In this document: positions 37,599-46,697 of the stretch, piece by piece
How positions within the stretch are numbered: position 1 is the stretch's first letter
Layout of the letters: every line of letters starts with the position of its first letter
Origin: JAOBAU01 sp034667465
GTDB taxonomy: Bacteria > Acidobacteriota > Thermoanaerobaculia > Gp7-AA8
Assembly (NCBI GenBank): GCA_034667465.1
Contig: JAXDJV010000014.1
Span: 259,404-323,403 of the forward strand
Direction of reading: 5' to 3'
DNA: 64,000 nt
Made by a program: the position numbers and the translations under genes
Notes under the pieces: model-generated
The model's input: only the letters and a program-made list of their open reading frames with translations
The model's database searches: none
Told to the model about the DNA's origin: nothing

Positions 37599-38348
37599 AT
37601 GAAGATCCGCACTCTCATCGTCGACGACGAGCGCCACGCGCGGCAGAAGATTCGCTCGCTGCTCGCGGGAAAGAACGACGTCGAGATCGTGCGCGAGTGT
37701 GCGAACGGCGATGACGCGGTGCGGGCGATTCGCGAAACGCGTCCCGATCTGATTTTTCTCGACGTGCAGATGCCGGGACGGAGCGGCTTCGACGTGCTGC
37801 GCGATGCGGCCGATGACGTGAAGCACATCGTCTTCGTCACCGCGCACGATCAGTACGCGCTGCAGGCGTTCGAAGTGCAGGCGCTCGACTATCTGCTGAA
37901 ACCGTTCGATCGCGATCGCTTCGAGAAAACGCTCGATCGCGTGCGCGGGCGGATGCAGAACGACAGCGGCGATCTCCAGGCGAAGCTGCGCGCGCTCGTC
38001 GAACAGATGCATGAGAGCGACGCGCTGCAGCGGCTGATGATCAAGTCAGCCGGACGGATCACGTTCCTGCGCGTCGACGAGATCGACTGGCTGGAAGCAG
38101 CCGACAACTACGTGCGCATCCACGCCGGCCGCGAAACGCATCTCATCCGCGAGACGATGAATCATCTCGAGACGCGGCTCGACAAACGAAAGTTCGTGCG
38201 CATTCATCGCGGCGCGATCGTGAACATCGATGCCGTGGCGGAAGTTCGTGCGCTCTTCCACGGCGATCACAGCGTGTTGCTGCGCACCGGCGTTTCGCTC
38301 CCGCTCGGCCGCGCCTACCGCGACCGCCTGCTGTCATCCCGAGCGTAG
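37599..38348 (+). CDS. LytTR family response regulator
   Basis: 249 residues. The receiver domain (1-120) has the phosphoacceptor Asp in DLIFLDVQMPGRSG and the Lys in YLLKPFDRDR. The LytTR DNA-binding domain (about 145-245) is seen in ITFLRVDEIDWLEAADNYVRIH and KFVRIHRGAIVNIDAVAEV. It regulates genes in response to the LytS kinase encoded just upstream. It ends LLSSRA, with the TAG and last residues taken from the REP element at 38333. Confidence 0.93.
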   Translation: MKIRTLIVDDERHARQKIRSLLAGKNDVEIVRECANGDDAVRAIRETRPDLIFLDVQMPGRSGFDVLRDAADDVKHIVFVTAHDQYALQAFEVQALDYLLKPFDRDRFEKTLDRVRGRMQNDSGDLQAKLRALVEQMHESDALQRLMIKSAGRITFLRVDEIDWLEAADNYVRIHAGRETHLIRETMNHLETRLDKRKFVRIHRGAIVNIDAVAEVRALFHGDHSVLLRTGVSLPLGRAYRDRLLSSRA

Positions 38349-38423
38349 CGAGGGACCCGGGCGGGCGGGGTTCGACTGTCGTTCGCGCCGCACACCCGGA
38401 TCCCTCGCTACGCTCGGGATGAC
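38333..38423. repeat. REP-like palindrome
   Basis: The left arm starts GTCATCCCGAGCGTAGCGAG and the right arm ends CTCGGGATGAC. The core spacer is about 40 nt. It overlaps the 3' end of the LytTR gene and lies upstream of the OPT transporter gene. Confidence 0.85.
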
Positions 38424-38498
38424 GTCGTTCGCCCCGTGTACACGCCATTCGCCACAAAACCGCATTCCCGCCGAAAACCGCTCGCGCAAAGTGCGCTC

Positions 38499-40691
38499 AT
38501 GAGCACTGCGCCGATCGAGTTCCCTGTTCCCGAATCGCCATCCACCTTCACGCCGTTCGTCCCGGCGAACGTCGCCATGCGCGAGCTCACCTTCATCCCG
38601 CTCGTCGTTGGCGTCGTGCTCGGCATCATCTTCGGTGCGTCGTCGCTCTACCTCGTGCTGAAAGTCGGACTGACCGTCAGCGCGTCGATCCCGGTCGCGG
38701 TGATCTCGATCGCGCTCTTCAAGTTCATGGCGAAGCTCGGCTTCCGCGATGCCACGATTCTCGAGAACAACATCGTGCAGACGGCCGGCTCGGCCGGCGA
38801 GTCGATCGCGTTCGGCGTTGGCGCGACGATGCCGGCCATCATGATTCTCGGCTTCGACCTCGAGATCACGCGCGTGATGCTCGTTGCAATCCTCGGCGGA
38901 CTGCTCGGCATCCTGATGATGATTCCGCTCCGCCGCGCGCTGATCGTGCAGCAGCACGGCATCCTCAAATATCCGGAAGGAACGGCGTGCGCGGAAGTGC
39001 TGAAGAGCGGCGCCGGCGCGGCCGAGGGCATGGGCGCCGCTGCGATCCTCTCCGGCTTCGGCCTCGGGCTCTTCTACAAAGCAGCGATGGTCTCGTTCAA
39101 AGGATGGAAAGAGACGCCGGAGAAAATTTTCGGCGCGCCATTCAAAGGGGCGTGGCTGAACATGGAAGTGTCGCCCGAGCTGCTCGGCGTCGGCTACATC
39201 ATCGGCCCGCGCATCACGTCGCTGATGTGCGCCGGCGGCGTGCTCGCGTATCTCGTGCTCATCCCGATGATCCGTTTCTTCGGCGATCCGATCACGACCG
39301 TCCTTGCGCCGGGAACGATTCCAATCGGACAGATGACGGTCGCCGACATTCAACACTCATACGTTCTTTACATCGGTGCGGGCGCCGTCGCCGCAGGCGG
39401 CATCATCAGTCTCGCGCGCTCGCTGCCGATGATCGCGCGCGGATTGCGCGACGGTCTGCGCGACATGCGCGGCGGCGCGGCCGCGGAAACGCGCGTCGCG
39501 CGCACCGATCGCGATCTGCCGATGAAGTTCGTCATCATCGGATCGCTGGCGCTCATTGGCGCGATCGCGCTCGCCACTCCGCTGCACATGAATCTCCTCG
39601 GCGCGCTGCTGATCGTTATCCTCGGATTTCTTTTCGTCACCGTCTCGTCGCGCCTCACCGGCGAAGTCGGCTCGTCGTCGAATCCGATTTCAGGGATGGC
39701 CGTCGCGACGCTGCTGCTTACCTGTCTCGTTTTTCTGATCGTCGGCTGGACCGGACCGCATTACTACGTGACGGCGCTGTCGGTCGGTGCGATCGTCTGC
39801 ATCGCCGCGTCGCAGGGCGGCACGACGTCGCAGGATCTGAAGACCGGATTTCTCATCGGCGCGACGCCGAAGTATCAACAGATTGCGATTCTCGCCGGCA
39901 CGCTCACCTCGGCGCTGGTGCTCGGACCGATCCTGCTGCGACTCAACGACGCCGCGACGGTCATGGTGCCGATCACGACGAACGTGCGCGTCGCGACGTC
40001 GGTGCTCCAGCGCGAAGGCGATCACTTCATCTGGCACACCGACGGAACGCGCGGGCTCGAAGCGGGACGCTACCTCGTCGACGCCAGCGGCCGTCCAACG
40101 ACGCTCGTCGATCCCGGCATCAACGGTTCGCACCCGACGCGCGCCGACGGTTCGACCGTTACGAAGTTCGCGGCGCCGAAAGCGACGCTGATGTCGTACA
40201 TCATCAAAGGAATCCTCAATCACAAACTGCCGTGGAGCCTCGTGCTGCTCGGCGTGATGATCGCGGTGCTGCTGGAGATGTCGGGCGTCCCGTCGCTGGC
40301 GTTCGCGGTCGGCGTCTATCTGCCGTTCTCGACTTCGACGCCGATCTTCGCCGGCGGATTGGTCCGCTGGATCGCCGATCGATATCAGCGCCGCAAACAC
40401 AAAGCGAGCGCGCTGACGGAAGAGGAGCTGGCGGCGGAAGGGGAGAAGAGCGGCGGCGTGCTGCTCGCGTCGGGACTCATCGCCGGCGGCGCGCTGGCCG
40501 GAATCATCAATGCGTTCATGGCCGGCGTGCTCGCGCCGCTCACCGAGCGCATCACTCGCTGGTCATCGCTCCACAATCCGTTTTTCGAAGGACCGCGCGC
40601 CGACGCGCTGGCACTCGTGCCGTTCGGATTGATGGTGCTGCTGCTGATCCTGGCGGGCTGCGAGCGCGTCTTCCGGCCGCGTCCGGTTTGA
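38499..40691 (+). CDS. OPT family oligopeptide transporter
   Basis: 730 residues from the ATG at 38499. About 14 membrane helices are visible, with OPT family blocks: [41 protein letters not shown] near the start, the N-E-N-x-V-Q-T segment as [19 protein letters not shown], and a C-terminal LPVGLMVL-like [11 protein letters not shown]. Proton-coupled OPT proteins carry small peptides or metal chelates. The substrate is not clear. It follows the REP element without other operon partners. Confidence 0.92.
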   Translation: MSTAPIEFPVPESPSTFTPFVPANVAMRELTFIPLVVGVVLGIIFGASSLYLVLKVGLTVSASIPVAVISIALFKFMAKLGFRDATILENNIVQTAGSAGESIAFGVGATMPAIMILGFDLEITRVMLVAILGGLLGILMMIPLRRALIVQQHGILKYPEGTACAEVLKSGAGAAEGMGAAAILSGFGLGLFYKAAMVSFKGWKETPEKIFGAPFKGAWLNMEVSPELLGVGYIIGPRITSLMCAGGVLAYLVLIPMIRFFGDPITTVLAPGTIPIGQMTVADIQHSYVLYIGAGAVAAGGIISLARSLPMIARGLRDGLRDMRGGAAAETRVARTDRDLPMKFVIIGSLALIGAIALATPLHMNLLGALLIVILGFLFVTVSSRLTGEVGSSSNPISGMAVATLLLTCLVFLIVGWTGPHYYVTALSVGAIVCIAASQGGTTSQDLKTGFLIGATPKYQQIAILAGTLTSALVLGPILLRLNDAATVMVPITTNVRVATSVLQREGDHFIWHTDGTRGLEAGRYLVDASGRPTTLVDPGINGSHPTRADGSTVTKFAAPKATLMSYIIKGILNHKLPWSLVLLGVMIAVLLEMSGVPSLAFAVGVYLPFSTSTPIFAGGLVRWIADRYQRRKHKASALTEEELAAEGEKSGGVLLASGLIAGGALAGIINAFMAGVLAPLTERITRWSSLHNPFFEGPRADALALVPFGLMVLLLILAGCERVFRPRPV

Positions 40692-40745
40692 CGCCGCCGC
40701 CAGCGTGGTTTTGACGTTGGCAGCTTATTTGTAGGGCCGGTCGCG

Positions 40746-41192
40746 TTGTCGGATTCCATCGAGATGCCGGCCCGTCAATCGAGAGTGCTGATCGCGGATA
40801 GCGACGCGGAGTTGCGGCGGCAGATGTTCAGCCGTCTGCTCGAGCTCGATGTCTTTTCCGACTCCGCCGCGGATGGCGAAGAGGCGCTACAGCGCATCCG
40901 CGAACGCGACTACGCGATGCTGATCCTCGATCTGACCATTGCGAAGGTCGAAGCGCTGAAGATCATCGACGTCGTCGCCGAGCTGCCGGCCGACCGGCGT
41001 CCGATGATTCTGGCCACGACCGGTTCCGACGGACGGCCGTCGCTCGACTCGGAGCTCGTGCAGATCGTGCTGCGCAAACCGTTTTCGCTCGAAGACGTTT
41101 CCGCAATCGTTCGCAGCTGCATCATCAGCGTTCGCGAAGCGCGGCAGCCGCGCGGCGCCGGCGAGAGCCCCGAACGCCGCACGTCATCCTGA
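40746..41192 (+). CDS. Receiver-domain (CheY-like) protein
   Basis: 148 residues from a TTG at 40746; an ATG at 40764 would give 142 and may be correct. It is a single REC domain: acidic pair DSD near residue 18, phosphoacceptor Asp in AMLILDLTIAK, Thr in ILATTGSDG and Lys in VLRKPFSLEDV. There is no output domain, so it is a stand-alone receiver. The Ser-rich C-terminus (ERRTSS) and the TGA are provided by the REP element at 41183. Confidence 0.85.
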   Translation: MSDSIEMPARQSRVLIADSDAELRRQMFSRLLELDVFSDSAADGEEALQRIRERDYAMLILDLTIAKVEALKIIDVVAELPADRRPMILATTGSDGRPSLDSELVQIVLRKPFSLEDVSAIVRSCIISVREARQPRGAGESPERRTSS

Positions 41193-41271
41193 GCGTGAGC
41201 GAAGGATCCGCGCGGGCGGGGCGCGCAGCGAGTCCCTTCCGCCCGGATCCTTCGCTCACGCTCAGGATGAC
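41183..41271. repeat. REP-like palindrome (CCTGAGCG variant)
   Basis: The left arm GTCATCCTGAGCGTGAGCG and right arm CGCTCACGCTCAGGATGAC flank a GC-rich spacer. Both arms are the variant sub-type. The element supplies the TGA stop of the receiver gene on the plus strand and of the ACT gene on the minus strand. Confidence 0.85.
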
Positions 41272-41651
41272 GGCAGCGTCACTTCGCAGCCGTCTTCGCG
41301 CAGCGCGGCGATCGCGGCGTCGAGCGCTGGCGCCTTCACCAGCAGGTAGTCCGTGTCGAACGTCGAGATGACGAAGACGCTGATCGCGCGCGCGGCCAGT
41401 GCCGACGTGAAGCGCGCCGCGACGCCGGTCATTTCGAACGCGATCGGACCTTCCAGCTGCAGGGCGCGCCATCCGCGTTCGGCCCGGACGCCGTCCGGCA
41501 CCGCGTCGTCATCACAAACGATCGACAACTCGTCCGATGTACGCGTGACGCTCGTGAATGCGCCGCGCGTGCTCCAATCCGGAACGGCCGCGGACGGATC
41601 GAGTCGCGCGACCGCGAATGATCCGCCGAGGAGGCGGAAGCGAAGAATCAT
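41262..41651 (-). CDS. ACT domain protein (CASTOR-like)
   Basis: 129 residues containing two ACT-like modules: RFRLLGGSFAVARLDPSAAVP with LSIVCDDDAVP, and FEMTGVAARFTSALAARAISVFVISTFDTDYLLVK. This is the tandem layout of the ACT_7/CASTOR-like group, which bind small ligands such as amino acids. No catalytic domain is attached. It overlaps the upstream receiver gene by 4 nt, and its stop codon lies in the REP element. Confidence 0.75.
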   Translation of the reverse strand: MILRFRLLGGSFAVARLDPSAAVPDWSTRGAFTSVTRTSDELSIVCDDDAVPDGVRAERGWRALQLEGPIAFEMTGVAARFTSALAARAISVFVISTFDTDYLLVKAPALDAAIAALREDGCEVTLPSS

Positions 41652-42028
41652 GACGCGATGCGCTCGATGGTGGCGACGAGCTCCTCGGGCGTGAACGGCT
41701 TCGGCACGATCGCGCCGACTTCGTGCGCGTACGACGCGACGACAGACGCGGGCGCGGCGGTGAGCAGCACGACGCGGCGCAGCGTTTCCGGTTCCGACTC
41801 GCGAAGATGCCGCATCACGGTCACGCCGCCTTCATGCGGCATCATCAGATCGAGGATCAGCACCGCATAGTCTTCGCGCGCCATGATGTCAAGCGCCGCG
41901 AGTCCTGACGTGACCTCGTCGACGCGAAATCCGCGACTGCGCAACAGTGCGGAAACGAGTCGCCGGATGGAGGCGTCGTCGTCGAGCAGCAGCACGCGTC
42001 GTTTCGATTTGAAGAAAGGAAGTTTCAC
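41648..42028 (-). CDS. Receiver-domain (CheY-like) protein
   Basis: 126 residues. The REC fold has RVLLLDDDASIRR (acidic pair), phosphoacceptor Asp in AVLILDLMMPHEGG, VVLLTAAP with Thr, and Lys in IVPKPFTPEELV. It is a stand-alone receiver and is translationally coupled to the ACT-domain gene. It may be part of a phosphorelay whose kinase lies elsewhere. Confidence 0.9.
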   Translation of the reverse strand: MKLPFFKSKRRVLLLDDDASIRRLVSALLRSRGFRVDEVTSGLAALDIMAREDYAVLILDLMMPHEGGVTVMRHLRESEPETLRRVVLLTAAPASVVASYAHEVGAIVPKPFTPEELVATIERIAS

Positions 42029-42130
42029 AGCGTTCGGCCGGTCATGATGTCATGAGGTGCGGCCTCGGCGCTACGCATAGAAGTTCCGCGTATCGGCACT
42101 TCATCGTAGGATGTCATTCGGAGCTCGGCT

Positions 42131-42205
42131 GGCCCCTTAGCTCAGCGGTAGAGCGGCTGCTTTACACGCAGCATGTCGGCGGTTCGATCCCGTCAGGGGC
42201 CACCA
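42131..42205 (+). tRNA. tRNA-Val (anticodon TAC), CCA encoded
   Basis: Cloverleaf with acceptor GGCCCCT-AGGGGCC, D arm AGCTC, anticodon stem GCTGC-GCAGC with loop TTTACAC (anticodon TAC), T arm GGCGG-CCGTC containing TTCGATC, A73 and CCA. It stands alone, 10 nt before the next coding start. Confidence 0.95.
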
Positions 42206-42214
42206 ATTCGGTTC

Positions 42215-43654
42215 ATGGCGGTCGAGCGCGCAACAGCTGATGCGGTCGTCGTTGGCGCGGGGCCGAACGGTCTCTCTGCAGCGATCGTACTCGCGCGCGC
42301 GGGCCTGCGCGTCATCATCCTCGAAGCGAACGAATCGATCGGCGGCGGTGCCCGCACCGAGGAACTGACGCTTCCCGGATATCTGCACGATGTTTGTTCG
42401 GCGATTCATCCGATGGGACTGGTGTCGCCGTTTTTTCGGACACTGCCGCTTGCGGAGCATGGGCTGGTCTGGAAGGAATCGCCGCTGGCGATCGCGCATC
42501 CGCTCGATGATGGAACGGCGGCGGTGCTCGAACAGTCGCTCGATGCAACCGCGCAAACGCTCGGCGAGGACGGCGACGCCTGGCGCAATCTCCTCGGGCC
42601 GCTCGCGCGCAACGCGGACGCGCTCTTCGACGAGATCCTCCGTCCGATTCGCATTGTGCCGCGGCATCCGCTGCTGATGGCGCGCTTCGGTTTGTCAGCG
42701 CTCTGGTCGGCGTCGTCGCTGGCGAAATCGCGATTCAAAGGGGAGCACGCCCGGGCGTTGTTCGCCGGCTGCGCGGGCCACTCGTTTCTTCCGCTCGAAG
42801 CGACCGCCTCGGCGTCATTCGGACTCGTGCTCGCCCTGGCCGGACACGCGGTCGGCTGGCCGGCAGCGAAAGGCGGATCGGTCTCGATCACCAACGCGCT
42901 GGCGAGCTACTTCCGTTCGCTCGGCGGTGAGATCCAAACCGGCACGCGGGTGACGTCGATGCGTGAACTGCCGCCGTCGCGCGCCGTCCTCTTCGACGTC
43001 ACGCCGCGCCAGCTCGCAGCGATCGCCGGCGATGAGCTGCCGCGGAGTTACGTCAACAAGTTGACGAAGTTCCGGTACGGACCGGGCGTGTTCAAAGTCG
43101 ACTGGGCGCTCGACGGTCCGATTCCCTGGACCGCCGCGGACTGCCATCGCTCCGCGACCGTGCACGTCGGCGGAACGCTGGACGAAGTTGCCGAGCACGA
43201 GCGCGCCATCTGGCAGGGGAGAGTGACGGACAAACCATTCGTCCTCGTCGCGCAACAGAGCCTCTTCGACTCAGGCCGTGCGCCGGACGGAAAGCATACC
43301 GGCTGGGCGTACTGCCACGTGCCGCACGGCTCGACGATCGACATGACGAATGCGATCGAGCAGCAGATCGAGCGCTTCGCGCCGGGATTCCGCGCTCGCA
43401 TCCTCGCGCGTCACACGATGAACACCGCGCAGTACGAAGCGCATGACGCGAACTTCATCGGCGGCGACATCGGCGGCGGCGCGAACGGACTGACGCAGTT
43501 CATCACGCGGCCGTTCCCGTCGCTCGATCCGTATGCGACGCCGAACGAGCGGATCTACATCTGCTCGAGCTCGACGCCGCCCGGCGGCGGCGTGCATGGC
43601 ATGTGCGGCTACTGGGCGGCGACCTCCGCGCTAAAGTCAATTTTTGGGGTCTGA
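42215..43654 (+). CDS. FAD-dependent oxidoreductase (phytoene desaturase/CrtI-like)
   Basis: 479 residues from the ATG at 42215; longer versions would overlap the tRNA. A Rossmann FAD site is at the N-terminus (DAVVVGAGPNGLSAAIVLARAGLRVIILEAN) with GGGARTEEL after it, as in carotenoid desaturase and amine-oxidase-like proteins. The C-terminal FAD contact GVHGMCGYWAAT is also seen. The substrate is unknown. No carotenoid genes lie nearby, so it is likely a relative and not CrtI itself. The last residues (LKSIFGV) and the TGA come from the palindrome at 43631-43673. Confidence 0.85.
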   Translation: MAVERATADAVVVGAGPNGLSAAIVLARAGLRVIILEANESIGGGARTEELTLPGYLHDVCSAIHPMGLVSPFFRTLPLAEHGLVWKESPLAIAHPLDDGTAAVLEQSLDATAQTLGEDGDAWRNLLGPLARNADALFDEILRPIRIVPRHPLLMARFGLSALWSASSLAKSRFKGEHARALFAGCAGHSFLPLEATASASFGLVLALAGHAVGWPAAKGGSVSITNALASYFRSLGGEIQTGTRVTSMRELPPSRAVLFDVTPRQLAAIAGDELPRSYVNKLTKFRYGPGVFKVDWALDGPIPWTAADCHRSATVHVGGTLDEVAEHERAIWQGRVTDKPFVLVAQQSLFDSGRAPDGKHTGWAYCHVPHGSTIDMTNAIEQQIERFAPGFRARILARHTMNTAQYEAHDANFIGGDIGGGANGLTQFITRPFPSLDPYATPNERIYICSSSTPPGGGVHGMCGYWAATSALKSIFGV

Positions 43655-43673
43655 CCCCCGAAATTGACTTTAG
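43631..43673. repeat. Palindromic element with GGGGTC-GACCCC core
   Basis: A near-perfect inverted repeat: outer arms CTAAAGTCAATTT and AAATTGACTTTAG, inner core GGGGTC-GACCCC. It supplies the stop of the oxidoreductase gene (TGA) on the plus strand and of the permease gene (TAA) on the minus strand. Such GGGGTCAGACCCC elements are common in genomes with REP-associated Y1 transposases; no such gene is in the window. Confidence 0.85.
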
Positions 43674-44950
43674 TGCGGGAGGCCGTAGAGGAAGTAGATG
43701 AGGCAGAGCGCGGCGAGCGCGATGCCGCCGGCGCGTACTTCGCGCCAGCGACCGGCCAGCACTTTCATCAGCGGATGCAGCACGAGTCCGGCGGTGAGGC
43801 CGTTGGCGATGTTGTAGGTGAAGACCATCACCACGATCGTGGCGAAGGCGGGAACGAGCTCGGTGAAATCGTCGAAGTCGATCTTCGCGATTGCCGGGAG
43901 CATCAGCATTCCGACGATGAGCAGCGGCGGTGCGTACGCGTAGCGCAGCGACTGCAGCGGCTCGAAGAGCGGGATGAAAAAGAGTGACATCGCGAAGAGC
44001 GCGGCGGTGACGATCGACGCCATGCCTGTGCGCGCTCCTTCGCGAATGCCGGTCGCTGATTCGATGTACGCGCCGCTCGTCGACGTTCCAACGAGTCCGC
44101 TGAACATGCACGACACGGCATCGACGAGCATCGGCTTTTTGTAGTCGCCGATCGACGCGGAGCTGTCGAGCGCGACGAGCGTGCCGAGCGTGTCGAGCAG
44201 CGACATCAGAAAGAGCGTCAGCAGAATCGGCAGAAACGAAAGGCGCAGCGTCGATGCGATGTCGAGCTGCAGGGCGATCGGCGCGAGCGAGTACGGCATC
44301 GCGACGATGGCGCGCGGCGCGTGACCTTCGCCGAGGAGGATGCCGAGGGTCGCGGTGACGATGATGCCGATCAGGATCGCGCCGCGGATGCGCCGCTGCA
44401 GCAGCGCGGCGATGAGAATGAATCCGAAGATCGCGAGGAGCACGGGACGCGAAGTCAGATTGCCGATCTTCACCGGCACGCCCTGCGCGGTCGTGACGAT
44501 GCCGGTCTCGACGAGTCCGATGAACGTGAGGAAGAGACCGATGCCGGCCGCGAAACTCTGCTTCATCGACGGCGAGATCGCGTCGGCCAGCCAGGTGCGG
44601 ATGCCGATCAGCGTGATGATCAGAAAGATCACGCCGCTGACGAAAACGGCTCCGAGCCGCTGCTGCCAGGTGATGCCGAACGCCGCCAGTCCGAAGGCGA
44701 TGAACGCGTTCTCGCCCATGTATGGCGCGACGGCGATCGGCCGCTTCGCGTAAATGCCCATCAGCAGCGTGCCGAACGCGGCGGTGAGAATCGTGGCGAC
44801 GGTGGAAGGTCCGGTCGGCAGACCGGCCGCGGAAAGAATGGCGGGATTCACGACGATGATGTACGCCATCGAGACGAACGTCGTGATCCCGCCGATGACC
44901 TCGCTTCGCATGCCGCGAAGCTTAAGGTATGGGGTCAGATCTGACCCCAT
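43670..44950 (-). CDS. NCS2/AzgA family purine permease
   Basis: 426 residues from the ATG at 44950, which lies inside the palindrome at 44927-44952; an ATG at 44911 (MRSEVIGG) is the alternative and may be the native start. About 12 membrane helices and family motifs are seen: GGITTFVSMAYIIVVNP, YMGENAFIAFG and FLMSLLDTLGTLVALDSSASIGD with GTSTSGAYIESATGI. This group carries hypoxanthine, guanine or adenine with protons. No purine-metabolism neighbour is present. Both the start and stop regions lie in repeat elements. Confidence 0.92.
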   Translation of the reverse strand: MGSDLTPYLKLRGMRSEVIGGITTFVSMAYIIVVNPAILSAAGLPTGPSTVATILTAAFGTLLMGIYAKRPIAVAPYMGENAFIAFGLAAFGITWQQRLGAVFVSGVIFLIITLIGIRTWLADAISPSMKQSFAAGIGLFLTFIGLVETGIVTTAQGVPVKIGNLTSRPVLLAIFGFILIAALLQRRIRGAILIGIIVTATLGILLGEGHAPRAIVAMPYSLAPIALQLDIASTLRLSFLPILLTLFLMSLLDTLGTLVALDSSASIGDYKKPMLVDAVSCMFSGLVGTSTSGAYIESATGIREGARTGMASIVTAALFAMSLFFIPLFEPLQSLRYAYAPPLLIVGMLMLPAIAKIDFDDFTELVPAFATIVVMVFTYNIANGLTAGLVLHPLMKVLAGRWREVRAGGIALAALCLIYFLYGLPH

Positions 44951-44952
44951 AC
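44927..44952. repeat. Perfect 26 bp palindrome with GGGGTC-GACCCC core
   Basis: The half-site GTATGGGGTCAGA is followed directly by its exact inverse, with no loop. It spans the possible start codon of the purine permease gene and lies 5 nt from the stop of the BON gene. It shares its core with the element at 43631. Confidence 0.9.
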
Positions 44953-44956
44953 TTCA

Positions 44957-45262
44957 TTACGGTTCGATGGTGATGTTGTTGATGACGCTCTTCACGCCTT
45001 TCACGCTGTTGGCGGCGTCACCGATGGCGCGGCGATCGTCTTCGTTTTTCGCGTGACCGCTGAGCGTCACGACGCCGCTGTGCACGGTCACTTCCAGCGC
45101 AAACATCTTGTTCGGCACCGCTTCGCCGATCTTCGATCGGACGTCGGCTTCAATCGCCTTGTCATCCATGCCTGACGGAGTCATGCGGTTCATCGAGCCG
45201 CACGCCGCACCGAGCACGAGCAGAAACAGTACCGGTAACACCAGAGTTCGTTTGGTCAACAT
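44957..45262 (-). CDS. BON domain lipoprotein
   Basis: 101 residues from the ATG at 45262, with a GGAGGTACT ribosome site. A lipobox LGAACGS lies at about residue 20. The BON domain covers about 35-101: DKAIEADVRSKIGEAV, FALEVTVHSGVVTLSGHAKNEDDRRAI and VKGVKSVINNITIEP. BON domains bind phospholipid and are found in osmotic-stress proteins such as OsmY. It is divergent from the Thr-rich lipoprotein gene, so they share a 93 nt upstream region. Confidence 0.9.
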   Translation of the reverse strand: MLTKRTLVLPVLFLLVLGAACGSMNRMTPSGMDDKAIEADVRSKIGEAVPNKMFALEVTVHSGVVTLSGHAKNEDDRRAIGDAANSVKGVKSVINNITIEP

Positions 45263-45355
45263 CAGTACCTCCTTCGCTGACTGATAGCAACGGCTGTTCC
45301 CGAGGCACGGCGCTTGCTCAAATAACGCTCGGACCTGCTTCACCAGGAGGAACAT

Positions 45356-46645
45356 ATGTGCAAGGTCACGAACAAAGAAAGTAATGGTCAGAGCGCGTGG
45401 CGAACGTTCGCCGCGATCGCGCTCGCGTCAACGATCAGCATCGCCTGCAGCACGAATCGAAATCCGGGAAACGGACAGCCGACCGGCGTTCCGAGTGCGT
45501 CTCCTTCGCCGGCGGCGACGCCCGGAAGTTCGTCGGGGAACAATCCGCCGATGGCCAGTGGTACGAAGAGCGCGGTTGGACGCGCGGTCGGCGGAACGAC
45601 GCCGGCAACTGATGCGCTGGCAGTCGCCGCTGCGAATCAGGGCTATCGCGGCCGCGTGCTCGGTCCGATCAATCCATCCGGCACGCAGCAGAATGCGACC
45701 GCCGGCTCGACGAACGGCTATCTGAATCCGCCGGCGCTGTACGCGAATCCGGAGTCGACCGCGAACTCGTCGAACAGCTCGAATGGAACGGCGATCATCA
45801 CCAGCGGCTCGGAAGGTGATGGGGCAGTCTTCACCGAGGCCGCGTCGAATGCGGCCGTCGCCAGCAACGGCACGGTGACTGCGTCGGTCGCGCCGACAAC
45901 GTCGCCGGTCGTTGGTACCAACGCTGCGGCCACCGTTTCGGGGACCGGCCTGACGCCGACGACCCAGGCGGTTGCGAACAGCACGAGCAACAACGGCGCG
46001 GTCGCGAGCGGACTCTCGAACGCGACGTCGCGCGCGGTCGCCGCGAATCCGTCACTGGCGAATCCGGCGAACACGACTCCGGGAGTCACGGTTGGTCAGA
46101 CTGCAGGCGGCACCGGTGCGCTGACGCCGACCGTCGCATCGGCAGCCATCACGACGCCGACTGTCGCCGCGACTTCATCGCCGTCGCCGATCGCGACGTC
46201 GCTTGCAACGCCGAGCGTTGTCGCGCCGGTCAGCGCGTCGGCGGGCCGCGTGACCGCGGGCATCAGCGCGACGCCGTCGATCACGACGACGACCGCGACG
46301 ACCGCGAACGCGACGATCACACCGACGACAACCACGACAACCACGACAACTACGAACAAGTCCAACGGCCAGGCGCGCGCGATGGTCGCGCAGGCAACCG
46401 CGAAGAAAGCGGCAACGGCCGCGGCGGCGAAGAGCTCGCCGGCATCGACGACCTCCTCGGCCACCGGCAACATCGTCATCGCGACCAATGCCGACGGCAG
46501 CGTCGTCGTGACGAATGTGAAATCGGCGACGACCGGAGCGACGACGATCACGCAGCCGTCGCGTTTCCGTCGCTTCCTCAACGCCGTCGGCATCGGCAAC
46601 AGCAGCACGACCACGACTCCTGCGACCACAACCACGCAGCCGTAA
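45356..46645 (+). CDS. Thr/Ala/Ser-rich lipoprotein
   Basis: 429 residues with a CAGGAGG ribosome site. The N-terminal hydrophobic part ends in ISIACS (lipobox Cys at about 31). Almost all of the rest is low complexity: TTP, NAT, VAS and a run of about ten Thr near residue 325. There is no recognised domain. A short structured part (ARAMVAQATAKKAATAAAAK) and a C-terminal RFRRFLNAVGIGNS follow. Such Thr/Ser-rich lipoproteins may be surface spacers or glycosylated. Its neighbour is the BON lipoprotein. Confidence 0.7.
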   Translation: MCKVTNKESNGQSAWRTFAAIALASTISIACSTNRNPGNGQPTGVPSASPSPAATPGSSSGNNPPMASGTKSAVGRAVGGTTPATDALAVAAANQGYRGRVLGPINPSGTQQNATAGSTNGYLNPPALYANPESTANSSNSSNGTAIITSGSEGDGAVFTEAASNAAVASNGTVTASVAPTTSPVVGTNAAATVSGTGLTPTTQAVANSTSNNGAVASGLSNATSRAVAANPSLANPANTTPGVTVGQTAGGTGALTPTVASAAITTPTVAATSSPSPIATSLATPSVVAPVSASAGRVTAGISATPSITTTTATTANATITPTTTTTTTTTTNKSNGQARAMVAQATAKKAATAAAAKSSPASTTSSATGNIVIATNADGSVVVTNVKSATTGATTITQPSRFRRFLNAVGIGNSSTTTTPATTTTQP

Positions 46646-46697
46646 TTGCAGAAAACGGAGCGCCGCATCGCGCGGTGCTCCGTCATGTTTTTCGCCC

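Noticed and set aside
38987..40714. Long plus-strand open frame in the OPT transporter gene
   Set aside because: Arg/Ala-rich frame shadow of the transporter, without its own start site or domain.
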